A DNA stretch of 64,000 nt from Channa striata (taxonomy: Eukaryota; Chordata; Actinopteri; Anabantiformes; Channidae): NCBI GenBank assembly GCA_033026295.1, contig CM065180.1, forward strand, positions 22,981,023 through 23,045,022, in the 5' to 3' direction. Positions 36,546-50,511 of the stretch are shown in pieces; within the stretch, counting starts at the first letter, position 1; each line of letters starts with the position of its first letter. A model generated the notes under the pieces. It saw nothing but the letters and a program-made list of their open reading frames with translations, made no database searches and was not told the origin of the DNA. The position numbers and the translations under genes were made by a program.

Positions 36546-39500
36546 AGATTAAAACATGACGTCGTCAGTCCTTTATGTTTCAACATGTCTTTAAACAGAC
36601 AAATCCAGTCCAGTCTTACCTGGCGATCTGTTCTTTCACAGACTAATAGTCCTTCCACAAGAGCCGGTTCCATTCAGTCCACATTTATTCAATTCAAGAT
36701 GACACTTTCACTCTACAAACTCGACCTTACGCCACGTTTGTTTTCGTTGGATTGGTTGGTTGATTGGCGGATTTCCTCACATTGAAGAAACTCCATCGAC
36801 GCGGGCGTCCGGGGGTCGGCGAGGATCAGCTTCACTGCAGCCCCTCTCCAGAAACACGTAGACAATGAACGGACAGTTTTAGTCACAAAAATTCAATCTG
36901 TTGAGTCCAGTGTGTAATCAGCTGTGGTTTTGGCCGCTGTGGTCCGTCCATCCCATTCCAGCTTTGAAGAAGCATCTTCAGCGTTGGCACAAACGTCCAC
37001 TCGGACAACTGATGATACGTCTGTCCATTTCTATCTCAGACAGTCAACTTACCTGCTTGGTAACGAGTTAGTTGATGATTGAGGTCCAGGATTTTCTTAG
37101 GAAAACTCGCCTTATTTGACCAAACTGAGCAGCGAGTGATTCAGGAAGTGGATTTTGGACTAAAATCCCTGCAACCTTCTGTGCACTGGGTTGAGGAGAA
37201 GTTAAATTAACATTTTTACAATGAGATTTCCTCCGCAGAAATGTTGAAAGGAGGATTTAGAATGAAATCTGCAACTTCTCCTGGTACCATCATGTTAAAT
37301 CATCTCTTCACAAGATTTTCGTAGTTTTTCAGGCCTCAGCGGATTGTAGATGATGTTTTATTTTTGATTTTGTTCCCCCACATGTCCGACATGAGATGAC
37401 AAACCGATAAAAATGCTTCTTAATAACATCCGTCGAGCAGCTGAGTCAGAAAAACCGATGCCCGTTAATAGACTGTAATCACTGATCAGTAGTTGCTGTG
37501 TTTCCGTCGTTGACATCGTGATTTAATTTTTATTTGATGATGAGCTCATTTCTTCATTGTTTTCCATTTCTTTCTGACTTTCAGTCGGGTTTTTCAGCTA
37601 AGCGAAGTGAACACTGTGGTTTCCTGGTGCAACATGGCTTGGGGGAAATGTCGCACTACTGGTCTCTTTTTACCTTCTCATTGTCCTGGTTTAGAAAATG
37701 TGACAAGCCACAGTGTGTGTTCCCCTTTTTCTGGAGAGCGAGACGGAGAGAGCGAGAGAAGAGGAGAAATATTGAGTCCTAAATTTATGTGTCCTATTTT
37801 CCAACCCCGTTGGTCTCAATTTACTCTGGCCATTTAGAATGTGGCCATTTTTAAACTCAGCCATAACTTCTCGCTACACCTCGCCCTCCCCGAGCTGCCT
37901 CGCGTTCACTCTTTCCACCTCCCATTGCTTCTGTCCTCGGGTCACACACAGCGGCTGTGTGTGCTGCGAGGAGGCGAAATCGCAAAACCAAATAAGACGA
38001 TTTATTTCGCCGTTGGACCGACGTGTCGTCGGGCGCTCGCTCTCCACTCTGTCCACCTGCAGACCCGGGCCTTCAGTCTGCCACCGTCTTTCACTGTCTT
38101 CTCTTCTCATGCCAAGGTCGAGAGAACTGATCAACATTTACTCACCATGCACAGTTCTGTCTCTTAAAATCTGTGCGTCTACATGAGAAAAATGCAAATA
38201 TGATTAGAGTTTTATAGAGGTACAGTAGGTAATTATTACTGGATGATATCTGTTTTTTTTTAACACACGTTGACTGTTAATTAGAGACGTCCTGTCCGCT
38301 TTTCCCAGACGATACAGAGTAGTGATACAAGTATTTAATGTTCTGTCTTCACCATCCTCATCAGTCCACTGAAGTTCAGCAAATCCCGCAAGAAAAGAAA
38401 TTCTCACGTGCTCTTCTGCAAACGCAAATAATAAACTGAGCAAGTCTCACAAGAAAAGTGAGAAAGATGAATAAATCCCAGGTTTATGTCGAGGTCCTGG
38501 ACGGACTGCAGGGTCTCCACAGGAATATGAAGGTAAAATAACTTCAGGTCAAGTTCTCGTTACTGTACATGACCCTCGTTGTTGCTGATGTCACTCACAA
38601 ATATGAAATATTTTTAAAAATACTCTTGAGAAACATGAGTATGACTGTCAGTAACTGTCAGTAAGACTATAGCACAACTGACTTTGGACATGGCTTCACT
38701 CAAATCCAAAAACTGCTGTAAACCACAGACGTCTTCCCACCTCCTCCGACCCGCAGAGGTTAACGGGGCTCAGTACGTTCTACGAGAACGTCAACATATC
38801 CATGAAATGTTCCTAGATGAATTGTTGCCCCTTCATTATTAAACCATATGTTCTCTCAGACTCTCACAGTCCTTCAGATCCTGGTCTGTAACCGTAACGT
38901 AGCCCACGGTCCATCTGTACATCTGTAAATTGAACTAAAATCCAACGGGGTTCACAGGTTTGCTCAGACCCGACCCTCCTTTTTTCCTTGTGCTCGGCCA
39001 CATTTTTTCTGGCTCCCGACTTTCTCCTCGCCCCCCCTCAGCTCACCTTTCCTCACTCCACCTGCCGCCGCTTTGATTCGGAGGTGGGGACGGAATGACG
39101 GACGTCTGTCTGTTCATGGGCTGAGATGAGTCAGTGCTTTTCTACGAAGCGTTTACAGTCTGCGTGGAGGTGATTGACGAGGGCAGAGTAGAGACCCCAG
39201 CGTCCAACGACGTGCTGCTCCACCCTGCCCAACCTTTAACACAAGCGCTCCCCCTCCAACTGTCCCCGTCTGTCCACTCACGAAGCTCCGTGCCTCTTGT
39301 TTCTGGTGGCGGTTGGTGTGACAATCCTGTAAACAGTCACACATCGAGCCCGTGCAACACCCAGCGTGTTCCTGTGACAATCGAAAGGCGTGAGAGTTCA
39401 CTTTGTCTTTGTCATTCAGAGGCGGCACAAGTATTAGTTTGTCGCGCATAAATCTCTCGTGCATTCATTCACTTTAATTTGCATTAGCGCAGCAAACGAA

Positions 39501-40009
39501 CCTTTGCTGGAAAGCTTGGCAGCCTCCGACTGGATTTAGTAGTTTGTGATACAGAGTCGGATTTGGCCAAATTTTTATGGCACAGAACAAAAACAAGCTG
39601 TGAAAGTGTGTGTCTTAATCATCCTCCGTTCGTGTGAGGTTGTTGCACCAGGCTATTACAGTAATTAAACGGCAATATATTAGTTTGAAAAAATGCCATC
39701 AAAATGCCATCACTGAACGCAGCCCTTGTAAATGCCAACACAACAGACATAATTGCATCCCAACATTTGTAACGGCTTCACCAGAAATCAAGAATCACCC
39801 CCTGCTCGCTCGTTCCCTCCCGGCGCGATGTACTCGAAGTACTTCACTCAGGAGCGAGCGGTCGACTGACATTTCGGACACTTTCGAACCGCGTCACGTT
39901 GCCTCATCACTCACAGCTGTGGGATTGTTGCGTATGCGCCATGCGAACTGTTAGCGTTTGAGGGCTCGATCCAGCGGACTGATTCACACACATTTAGAGT
40001 CAGTGCATT

Positions 40010-40403
40010 TAAGGGCGACCTCCCCGGTTTTCAACTCGCTTCCTTTCTTTAGTTTAGGCTCTACATGTGCATTAGTGCTTTTAAACGTCCTTTTCAAACG
40101 CGACTTCCCCGTATGAAAATATTTCTTTGCTTCTAGCTGAAAACGCTCCTCCAGATGACATCACGGGTTTTTTCAACATTAGGAGTTCGGATGATGTCAT
40201 CTGGTGGAGCTCTGGAGAAGCAGGTTGACCGTGATCACAAACTCCATGGTGAGAGCAACAGGTGACGTAATCTCCATACATGCGCCTCCAAGTGACGTCA
40301 TCTGGAGGCGTTTTTTTCAGCTCGAAGTACAGAGATATTTAATTGTGGGAAAGTCATTTATTTACATGTGCTGCTCAAACTAGATCCAGAGGAAGCGAGT
40401 TCA
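40010..40403. mobile_element. MITE-like element with long imperfect terminal inverted repeats
   Basis: The left arm (about 40031-40165) and right arm (about 40292-40403) are imperfect reverse complements. Left: tcaactcgcttcct ... tacatgtgca ... atatttctttgcttctagct ... ctccagatgacatca. Right, reversed: tgaactcgcttcct ... cacatgtaaa ... atatctctgtacttcgagct ... ctccagatgacgtca. The middle (40166-40291) is largely unique, with one further gatgatgtcatctgg. There is no open frame for a transposase, so the element is nonautonomous. The outer left end (aagggcgacctcc) has no partner on the right, so the right tip has decayed. A single-ended relative is at 34459-34540. Confidence 0.75.
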
Positions 40404-41044
40404 GTGTCAGTACATGTTCACAAATCCCATAAAACACTTCAGCCACATGTAAGCTTATATGTCTTTAAATATCCTTGAATTAAACGACAGATGTCAAAAT
40501 GTAAAATTCAAACAAAATATTTAAGAATTAGATTCGTTTCTCGAGGGCTCATTTGCTCGTGAAAGTACCACGAAGCTGCCTCCTCAGTCACCGTCTGCTG
40601 ACACGCTGCTCGTGCCGACCACTTCCTGCTTCCTGCTGCCATTTTTCTGTTCTCCTGAGAAAAGCATTATTTCAGAAAAGCAAAGATGAAGAGTTATTAC
40701 GTTATGTAACGCCAACACCAGCAGTCAAATGATAAATCTCCGTTCATTACCTGATTAATAGACTAATCATTTGAGCTCATGTCAAAAATCTGTGAATAAA
40801 AAAAAGAATCGTATCCTACAAATTGGGTTCATCAAAATGTATCCGTTCACTTTTCCTTTCAGATCTCATTTCTAATTTCGCCCTTTTTTCGCGTTTGCCG
40901 TCTCCATGTTTGCCCTTGCTTTGTCTGCGCTGAGCCTCCCTGAAAAGGCGAAAGAGCCGCCAGAGGAAAGAGAATGAGGATAACAGAAGGCAGCAAAGGA
41001 GGAAAGGAGGAGACGCGGAGAAGGAGTAAAGAAGGGAGCGAAGA

Positions 41045-41066
41045 GAGGAGGAGGAGGAGGAGGAGG
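41045..41066. repeat. (GAG)n repeat
   Basis: About seven GAG units inside a purine-rich stretch. Confidence 0.9.
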
Positions 41067-41136
41067 ACGTGAATGTGCTCGCTCAATTACTCAGCAGTGC
41101 TGTGCCAAGCTGGTCGTCGTCAGAGCCACATGCTGC

Positions 41137-41138
<2 letters not shown>

Positions 41139-41175
<37 letters not shown>
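41139..41175. repeat. (CA)n microsatellite
   Basis: About 18 uninterrupted CA units. Confidence 0.97.
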
Positions 41176-41177
<2 letters not shown>

Positions 41178-44100
41178 CGGCCTATACATCAGACCAACGT
41201 GTTCTCGTGTTTTCCTGCTGACCTACAGAACGAACATTATTCAGCGCAGACACTCTCTCTGCTGACACGCACACCGACACAAACGTCACGCACAAACACA
41301 CATTCCCCGTATTCCAGGTGTCATCCCACGTGAGCTGACTCCCGCTGGCGCGCCAACTTTTCACCCAGAGCCGAATCCCGGTTTGGGAGGGCGGCACGTG
41401 CTCGCGACTAAAAGCAGTTATTAAATCTGTAGATGCGCGTTCACATTCGCTCCTTTTGTTCTTTGTGTCTCATTTGGTTCCCGGTCGCCGGCAGTGTGTT
41501 ATTTAGCAGCAGCGTCATCTGTCTATACCTTGTAATTACCAGCGAAGTGGCCTCTTTGTCTCAGCCGTTTGTGGCACTTCTGAAACAAATCCCAGGAATA
41601 TTAGATTCTCTCTCTTTTGTTTGTAGATTCTTCGCCACACACGCATTTCTAGGTTTGAGTAAAACAAACAAGAAACAGAAAATATCTCTTTGCTCAACCC
41701 CATTCTGTCTCGTTGCATCTCGACTGCTCTGGCGTCCTGCTTCTCCTTCTCCTCCTCACGTCACGGGAGTCGAGCTCCTCTGATGAATGTAAATGTCGTC
41801 CCTCCCCTCTCGTGTTCCCCTAAATTACTGCAAACGCCACCTCCTCCTTTGCTCTTCACCGCCTCGGTCTGCCTGCGTCTGATCACCGGCCTGCCGTCCG
41901 TCTTCGCCGATCGCACCGACGGAGGATTGCGGCGTGCGGATGCTCTATGGACAGTATAAATGCATGTCTCTCGCTATCCTTATATTTGCATTGATCATTA
42001 GGACTCGTGTTTCCTTTTTGAATATACACTGTACGTCTGTGAAGAGACCACCTGCCTCTGACCGCGGTCACTGAAGTCGGCCTCTCCGTGATTTTATGGG
42101 AGTTTTTGTCCTGATTTAGTCACAAGTTTTAAACCTCAAATGTGTTTTTGTGATGTTTGAAACAACAAAGTCGCCCGAAATTCCCGGGGCTGGTTTTTCA
42201 TATTTGTTGTGGAGGGAACATGTGAAGCCATTTTGTAGCTTCTTGGCTTTTATTTTTACACAGTCACTGCTTTTGAAAAGCCAAACAATAATCCACAAAA
42301 GCAGCTGAATGAACAGACAAACCTCCTCAGGAACTTCACAGACGAGCAGCTTGGAGACAAAGTGGAGGAGAATCAGATCAGGTGATTTATTTGTACGTCT
42401 GGGGGCAGTGACGTGCAAATAAGTCTTTCTAGTTTCTGCTAAGACTGAACATGTTCCTCCGGACATCAGTCATCATGTCCACATGTCCATAACGTCCATC
42501 ACAGTGCTCGTACGTGCTGTAGACACTCACTGCTGATTGCACTTGTTTCCACTTTAACTTCAAAACCAGCTCAGACGCTCGAGCCTGCGACACACACTGA
42601 TGCAGACGTGCATGAGTGGACGGGTTCATTGCTGTAAGTCACAAATGAAGCGCACACATTGTGGCTTTCAGAGGTCTGACAGTCGGCTTGTCCTGGGCTC
42701 GTAGCCACTAAACCGACTCATAAAACGGAACGGCACACATTGAATTTACTGGGCCCAGCGGTCTAATATTTATCATAGAAGAGCCATATAATGAACCAGC
42801 TTGACTCAAATTAATGTTGGGAAGTTTGGGGCCAAGATTTCAATCAGTGCTGCTGCCTTTTATTGTCAGAGTGGATCGTGTGCTGAACTGGTCCTTGGAC
42901 ACAACCTGTTTCCACCACTTCTTTTCTCTTTAAGTTCTTTTAAAGGAATTCATATTTCAAACTGTGGTCGAGTCTTTGCCTTGTGATTTGATTAAAAACC
43001 TTTAGAAATACGGTTTAAATTGGGCTCTCGGTCGGAGGGAATGAAGGTGAGAATCCGGTTTCACACGGAGCTTCATTTCAATCTACGACGATCTCAGCCG
43101 TCACAGTCTCCATCACGTTCTCATTAAACACTTTTAAAGCTCATCGTCTTCGACTGAACATTTCATTATTTGTCGCGTCCACTTTCATCAGTCATTACCG
43201 TCAATAAAACAAATCCCCGCCGGGTGTTTGCTCTGTTGGCATTAGTTCCTGTTTTTGTTCTGTCGCATCAGTCCAGAGTCCAGACGCTCGTTTTGCTCGG
43301 ACCGCAGCTTCGACCGCCCTGTTCTCCGTCAGAGGCTGATTTGCATTAGCAAAGTCAAACAGGCTTAATAGACTTTTATTGGCAAGAGGCGGCCGAGCAC
43401 TTGGGGCTTTTAAACAATGCGGTTCGCTAATAAACAGGACGCCGTGTTCCAGGACAACGGCACAGATAACAAACAGCTCTGTATGTATGTATGCAGCCGC
43501 TCCACCAGCCGTCATCAGCACATCCATTTCCCCCTAATGAAAGTGTTTTGACATATTAAATATAATTTGAAAAGGGCTCTAACGGCACAGAGAAATAAGA
43601 TTATGGCACTTCGTACCAGGCCTGACATTCGCGGCGTGCACACTTTCTTCCAACTTCAGGCCAAGTTTTTCATTTTTTCCCCCGTTCGATAAGACTGTGG
43701 ACGTAATGGACCAGCCCTGTGTTGTATTCTCACCTTGTTCTGGATGACGGCCAGCTGATAGTAACACCTACCTACAGTGTGTTGGTGCATTGCATTCGAT
43801 CAGGCAGATTCCGCAGCATACTGTAGCTGAGCCGTTATCTCCGTAAGTGATGCCAGCAACACAGATAAGTGTGTCCCCCCCAAAAAAGAGAGAGCGCGGA
43901 TCCAAACGCACGATTGGATCTCGCGCTGTGATTTATGTGGCCACACGAAACAAAACTGTGAATGTGCGCTGCACAAAGCGAGAGGAAGACGAGGTCACCG
44001 TTTGACTTTGCTGCAGTGACTCCTGAACAGTAAGTGTTTTTCTTTCAGGGATGAATCGGGTTCAGTGGGGACGGTGGAGCACGTGGGAAGCGTCAGATTA

Positions 44101-47074
44101 CGTTATCAGCCTCATGGGAAAAGTGTGTTTTCCGCTCAGGGAGACGTCACAACAGCTGCACACTCGTATACGCTGGACGTTGTGGGACCATGAAGAGCAT
44201 TCACGGGATCTAACGACTTCCTGCCCATCACAGACCCACCGTGACGCGACACATTGACAGTAAACGTGTAGGTTTCTTTTAAGGAACTTGCTTCTGTTTC
44301 TGGACTTGGTGCGTCCTTCATTTCTCAGAGCTTCTGCAAACACGGGCCCAAAAAATTATTTTCCCCATAGACGAGCTCTTGAAAAGAAGCAGCTCTGAAG
44401 GCGAGGATGCATTTTTCTGGCTGTCACACACGACGCGAATGAACTGAAAAAAAAAATCTAGTGTCATTCGGAAAGTCTCGAAGAGCGGTAGGATGATGAG
44501 TTTCATCGCCTTCATGTGAGCTCATGCTCTGTGAGCCTGAAAAAGATCCGTTGTTGAGGTGAAGCTTTAACTCGCGAATTTGTCAAACTTTGCAGCTCTG
44601 GGGCTTTTTTGCAGGCTGTGATGTTGGCGCTTTGTCGCGTCACGTGAATCCCGACTGTCGCGCGGCTGATCAGAGTTGCCCTTCGGCTTGGTGCGGCTGC
44701 CCTGCAGAGGTGCCTCATTGTTTCTGGATGCTTGTTTTTGGTGCCGTGTCTGGATTATCCACTGTTCACCCGCTGCACGTCGCCTTTCACTTTAAATGCT
44801 AATGAATGCCGCTACCGCAGTAGCATTGAGAGACCGCAATTATATCAATATCTGCTGTATTTTTATTTATATATTTTCTGAAATGTAATTTAGACTGCAA
44901 AAAGCAGAGAGCTGCCGCAGCTTTTGATCCAAGGTCAGAGGGGGACGCTCACGGCTTCAGGGCCGTCCGACTTCAGCACTCAGCTGTCTTCTGTGTTCCA
45001 GCCTGCAGGACTTTCTGTTATCAAGATGTTTAGAGCTTCACTATTTTCAACAAATAATTTCCCCTCGCGCTTCTTCTCGCTGACTTATGCGGCAGGAGCA
45101 ACAGAGGTGTTTGTGTCGATGATGGATCGAGTCACGGAACGCTCAGCTCCCGCAGAAACACGTCACAGACGCTTGACAAAAACCTGCTGCTCGCGTCTTT
45201 CTGTGTGTGAACCTGTTTGTGCGTAGTGTAGCGCTGCACCTGACCCACATGGTTCTGCAGACACACTTTGTTCCTGCATGAGAAGAACATCGTCGCTGAG
45301 GCCCGGGAACGTGCTGGTAGCAGCACCATCATCCCTGCCTCTGCAGATGCACGTTGCACAAGAACCAGTGACGGATGGAGGCAAAGCACGTTTCTACGAG
45401 TGATCGAGGACGTTTTAAAAATGCTTCCGTAACCTGTCGTGACCCTGGCTACACTCCGGTGTCACGCTCGTGTTTCGGGGGAAACCACTTCAAACAAAAC
45501 AACGTCCGACTTCACGCAGAAATGTCAGCGACGTGCGGCAGGTTATGGAGTCGCTCCGTGTGGACGTATCTGGGCCCTGCACGTGGAAACTGGGTTACTG
45601 CCTCTGATGCCCCGGAGCAGAGCGGAGCGCGAGCAGCAGGCTCTGCTGCCTACAGTGATATCAGCAGGCTGTCTAGTGTCAGCGCTCAGACTTTTGCAGC
45701 TCATGTTACAGATGATGCGAACAGTCGACATTTAGCGTCTTTGAGCTGAAAGAATCACTTATTGAATGAACAAATCCGCTGCTTGTGCGCGGACGGCACA
45801 TAAAAGTCCAACTCTTTCGTTGCCCTTTCCTCTCCGCTCCTTCATCCTGTCAGACTAATCAAAATGCTGTTGAGCAACACTGGGTGGCGATGCAAAGGGT
45901 CGGCAGCGTGACTTCTGGATAACAAACTAGCGGCGCGTCTCCTGAATGCTGAAGGAAAATGTTTTCTGCCTGTCTCTATTAACCGTGAATACTCTTACTT
46001 TTGCATCTTCTGCTCTGACCTTCACACTCGGGCACAGAAACAGGTTTATTCTCTGCGTCTTGTGGCAGCTTTCGTGTGTCGGCTTTTATGAGAGAATCAG
46101 CATCCCAGTGGTCAAAGGCGACGCAGGGTCGGCAGCACACAGCGGCCGTGCGTCTCCAGGGTTTTCAGGCTGGACCTTAACTTTGTGCAGCTCCTCGTTT
46201 CCAACTACGAGTCCTGGAATCAAAGGGCTGATTTGTAAAGGTTCAGGTCACAAATTACCCCACTGGCAGATTCTGTCCCCGTGTTAACAGCACTGAGCCA
46301 CTTCATTTGGCCATAAAGTCATAAAAAAACCCAACACAATGAAGCCGAGTCTGAAGTGAAGTGAAAGCTTTGATGCTCCCAGTTGACAGAAACCTGCTCC
46401 ACCTCTTCAGTCATCACCTGCAACAAGAACCTGAAAAGAAGCAGAGATGCAGTGAGAGCAGTTTGGCATTTTACAGCAAACGGCTGGAAGGCCGTCGAAG
46501 AGAAGACGGGCGATGAAATGGACGAAGAGCTTCACACTCTGCACTGACCACTCGACACAGCAGGAGCCTCGTGGGCTGAAAACGTTAGACGATGTTAGAC
46601 GAGGACATGATCAAATTATTGCCCCCAAAAAACAAATAAATCATCGTCTGGAACAGCGGCGAAATGATCAGTGCCGGGTTCAGTCCGTGCGTCGTGCGCG
46701 TTGCCGTCGAAGTGCTGCGTGGCCTCATCAGTGCGATCAACGTGAACAAAACCACTAGTTTGACTTCCTGTGTGGGCAGTGGGGAAGTGGCGGCAGGACG
46801 CGAGCTGTGAGTTGAAAAGGGGGAAGAGGACGACGTGTGGGTGGGAGCGTGTGTGCAGATTATGCGTGAGGATGTGTGAGTGTGTGGTGGAACTGGCATG
46901 TAGGCTGTTAGTTTGTGGGTCGCTCTGTGTGTGTGTGCGCTACATACGAGCGGTGAGTGGCACACTCTTTTTGTTCCCCACTAATGGCATCCTTAGCAGG
47001 CCTGTTACGATGGAAACCACGTTGCCACGGTAACGCATCCTGTCTCTGTGAATTACAAGTATTTCACTCCCTCT

Positions 47075-47370
47075 CGTAGCCTTTCTCTCTCTCTCCTTCT
47101 CTGCCCTATTTCCTTCCCTCCTTTCCTGTCTGTCGTTCTGTCTTCTCCACCCCTAAACCTGAGAGGACAGCAGCTGATGCCGTTTGAGACGTGTGTGTGT
47201 GTGTGTGCGCACAGGGGAAAGGGCGAGGGACAGACTGACATAAGGGAAAAGAAAGGAGAGAGAGAGAGATGGTGACGACTGGAGTGGGAGTGGAATTCAT
47301 TTTTATCTGAGTGTGAAGGAAAGGGATCGACAGAGGGACGTGACGGGAGGGTTCGAAGACGGGAAAGAGG
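47075..47370. repeat. Adjacent pyrimidine-rich and purine-rich tracts
   Basis: A C/T-rich stretch (47075-47155) is followed by (GT)n at 47190-47207 and then a G/A-rich stretch (47215-47365). The polarity switch makes it partly self-complementary. Confidence 0.6.
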
Positions 47371-48239
47371 AGAATTAGGTGACACCACGTGGCCAAAAGA
47401 ATGTGGACAGCGTCTCTTGGAGACGCTAAAGAAAGATTCAAACCAAGGAGTTTGGAAATTGTGGATTAGATTTGCAGTTTCACATGCAAACATCCAGTTC
47501 CAATCTAACTACACCGAAAATCAGATTTATTTTTTTTTTACGAATGAACTACACAGGAAGTGGTTAGAACCGATAGTGGAATTGGCGTAAGTTCAATTAC
47601 CTCCCCGCTCTGCTATGCTCTTCTACCACCTGCTACGCTGCAGCATCCTCTTCACAGCTCATCAGGGATTAGTTATCAAATTACAGTTGAAGCGAGAAGC
47701 TGTAAAATTGACCAATTAAGCCCAAATCTTGGATTGAGCCTCATTTAGAAACAGCACCACTCCACAGCAGGAAACAGCGTTTCTGAACGTGCAGTGTGCA
47801 GGACGAGTACGACCTTTGTGTGAGTGTTTGGACGTGAGCACACAAACTTCAACCGCATGTTGTTCTTCAGGAGTTCACTATCAAAGTTGTCGCCACCGTT
47901 TCTCATACCTTCTGATTTTCTTGTAAAAATGTTTCCAGCAGTTGTGTTTCCACACGTCGCCTTGTCGCACACTAGGATTTTAAAGACGACAGCTGAGCCC
48001 ATGCGTAGTTCTGCACCGTAAAGATGGAACAAACCTTGAATTTATGAATTGGAACAAAGGGGCCAAACCCGAGCCACAAATAACCGGGCCACACTGTATA
48101 ATGTCACACTCACATTAACCGGAGACACTTTTTGAGAGCAGAGATAAAATATTGAAACGAAAATGGCCGATTAGAGCGGAGTGCAGAGATGGAGCATTAA
48201 CGGAGGCGCAGAGTTTGAGTCCTGCTCCACATATGGAGG

Positions 48240-48560
48240 GAATAGAAAATGGGGTGAGAAAACGGAGGGAAAGGGAAGGAGGAGAGAGAGTGAGAGCAAG
48301 ATTGATTATGTCCTCCTAAGTGCTTTGGGCATTATTGGAACTGTACTGTCCTCCCGAAGCAGGCAATTTGAAACAGCGTTGCAGGGAGAGTGATTGAGAG
48401 AGAGAAAGAGAGAGAAAGAGAGAGAAAGAGGGGACGAAGGCGGCCGGTTGGCAGGGAGACAGAGAGCGGCAGAGCGAGGGTCTGGAGGGAGGACGGAGCG
48501 ATGGATGGAATAAGTGGGTTCAAAAGTAGGACAGAGAGAGAGATGGCGAGAGACAAAGGG
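48240..48560. repeat. Purine-rich tract with gagagaaa units
   Basis: G/A-rich on the + strand, including tandem agagagaa-type units at about 48393-48430. Confidence 0.75.
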
Positions 48561-48806
48561 AACGAGCAGACGGGGCGAAGAGAGACAAAAACATCAGCAT
48601 GATAAACCGCACTTCATAAATTCACACACATACGTAAAATGACTCCGTTTGGACGATGACGACTTTAGAAATTCCACTTTAAACATTTGTCCTAAGAAGA
48701 AAATTAATCCAAACGGGGCGTAAGGTGAAGAGAGAACGGACAGATGGGTTTGGAGAAAGTTTCGACAGTGAGAGACACGTGAGGACAGAAGGTCGAGCAT
48801 GAGAAG

Positions 48807-48809
<3 letters not shown>

Positions 48810-48839
<30 letters not shown>
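48810..48839. repeat. (GT)n microsatellite
   Basis: About 15 GT units. Confidence 0.97.
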
Positions 48840-48841
<2 letters not shown>

Positions 48842-49824
48842 AATAATGTAAAAGACAGCAGAGGCCGATGGACACGCAGGAAGAAGGAAAAACGTGTGAC
48901 GAGACAAAATAAAAGTCCTGCAAACCGAACGAAGGTTTGGAGCAAGGCTCTAAACGCCCCTGACCTACTGACGGCACAGGCCCCACAAACAAAGCGAGCG
49001 GTTAAAGTCACGCCCGGAGGACGGGGCGGCCACACGATGGAGCACCTGCCTCTTCAGTCCAGCGAGAGTCCTGCTCAGGGGACGGTTTAGTGTCGCTGCG
49101 AAGGAAGAGGCTCGTGTGCAGGCAGGAAGCTTCGCGTCTGTCAGATTCAGGCGGTTTGTAGATGACGCCCGTTTTCTGAGTTCACCCTTCGCTGCGACTG
49201 CAGAACCTCTGAGCGTTTGTAGCAGATCAGCTGGTTCGTTACTTACAGCAGGATCGTCCGAGGGGTCGGGCCCCTGCAGAAAGTGGAAACGCTTTCATTT
49301 CAAATCACCATCTGAAAGCACGTAAAGAAGAAAACTGACAGATATGTCAATATTTCCCTCTCAACTCAAATTACTTACTTTACTCGTGCTACTTGTCTCT
49401 TGTCGTCGATCACGTCTCAGCTGGTTAGTTTCCACTTTGTGAATAGATTTTCATTTTAGCCGCCTGTGCACCTGCAGCTCGGACGCAAACCTCTCGGCCT
49501 CTTTGAAGCTCGGCCAATTGTCTAATTCTGCTTTGAAAACTCAAACATCAAAGTGCAAAGTGCCAGAGCTCGTTAAAAGCAGCGTGACTTCACTTATTTT
49601 AGTCTCGTGCAACCTCAGGATTTTTTTTCTTAATTTCTTACATTTATTATGTGAGGACAAGAATAATCTGCTAATTGATGCGTTCGTTACATTAATTAAC
49701 CTCTGTAATGACCCCGTGTTTCTGCAACCTGCCACGTTTAGTAAAGCTTGAAGCAGCAATATGTGAATATGTATTTCACCGTTATCACTGCACCCAGTTT
49801 GAAAAGTCCACACACACTCAGCCA

Positions 49825-49828
<4 letters not shown>

Positions 49829-49866
<38 letters not shown>
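49829..49866. repeat. (GT)n microsatellite
   Basis: About 19 GT units. A pure A run follows at 49989-50004. Confidence 0.97.
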
Positions 49867-49867
<1 letters not shown>

Positions 49868-50292
49868 GTGTGCTAATCTTTCTCCCATTTCACTCGTGTG
49901 TCTTGTAGTTTGTAGAACAGACACATCTGCGCTGCTCTAAACTGTGTCTTCTGTGTTTGAAGCTTTATTCTTTGTGGTGTGAGGCTACAAAAAAAAAAAA
50001 AAAATCCAGCCGCTACAGCTCTGGTGTGTTTGTGTGTGTGTGTCTTCCATCTTCTTGCAGTTATTTTTAGCATCTTTTCAAAATTAATATCTTTCAATTA
50101 AGAATTCAGATTGTTTGGATGGAGGCACAGACAGAGGAGGGTGACGTTCAGCACACGCACGGTGAATAGATGTTTACAGCAGAAGAACCATCGAAAACTC
50201 TGACATGTGACGCGTCCATGAAACACCTGCTATTATAGACACGCACCGCAGGACGCCATTCAGCACTGACTGAGCTGTGTTTTATATGTTAG

Positions 50293-50294
<2 letters not shown>

Positions 50295-50326
<32 letters not shown>

Positions 50327-50511
50327 TCATCGGTTTCCAGATGCAGGATACGACATGCAGGGAGGCGAGCAGAGCCAAAATCAGGTGTGTGTGTGTGTGT
50401 GTGTGTGTCTACACAGGTGCACTTTATGTGACTGTACGTACACTCACTTCATAATATACATGTTTGCACATATTGCAGCACAGAAGCCGAAGTGTGTGTG
50501 TGTGTGTGTGT
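50295..50511. repeat. Cluster of three (GT)n tracts
   Basis: Three GT runs at 50295-50324, 50385-50408 and 50492-50511 sit within 220 nt. Confidence 0.95.
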
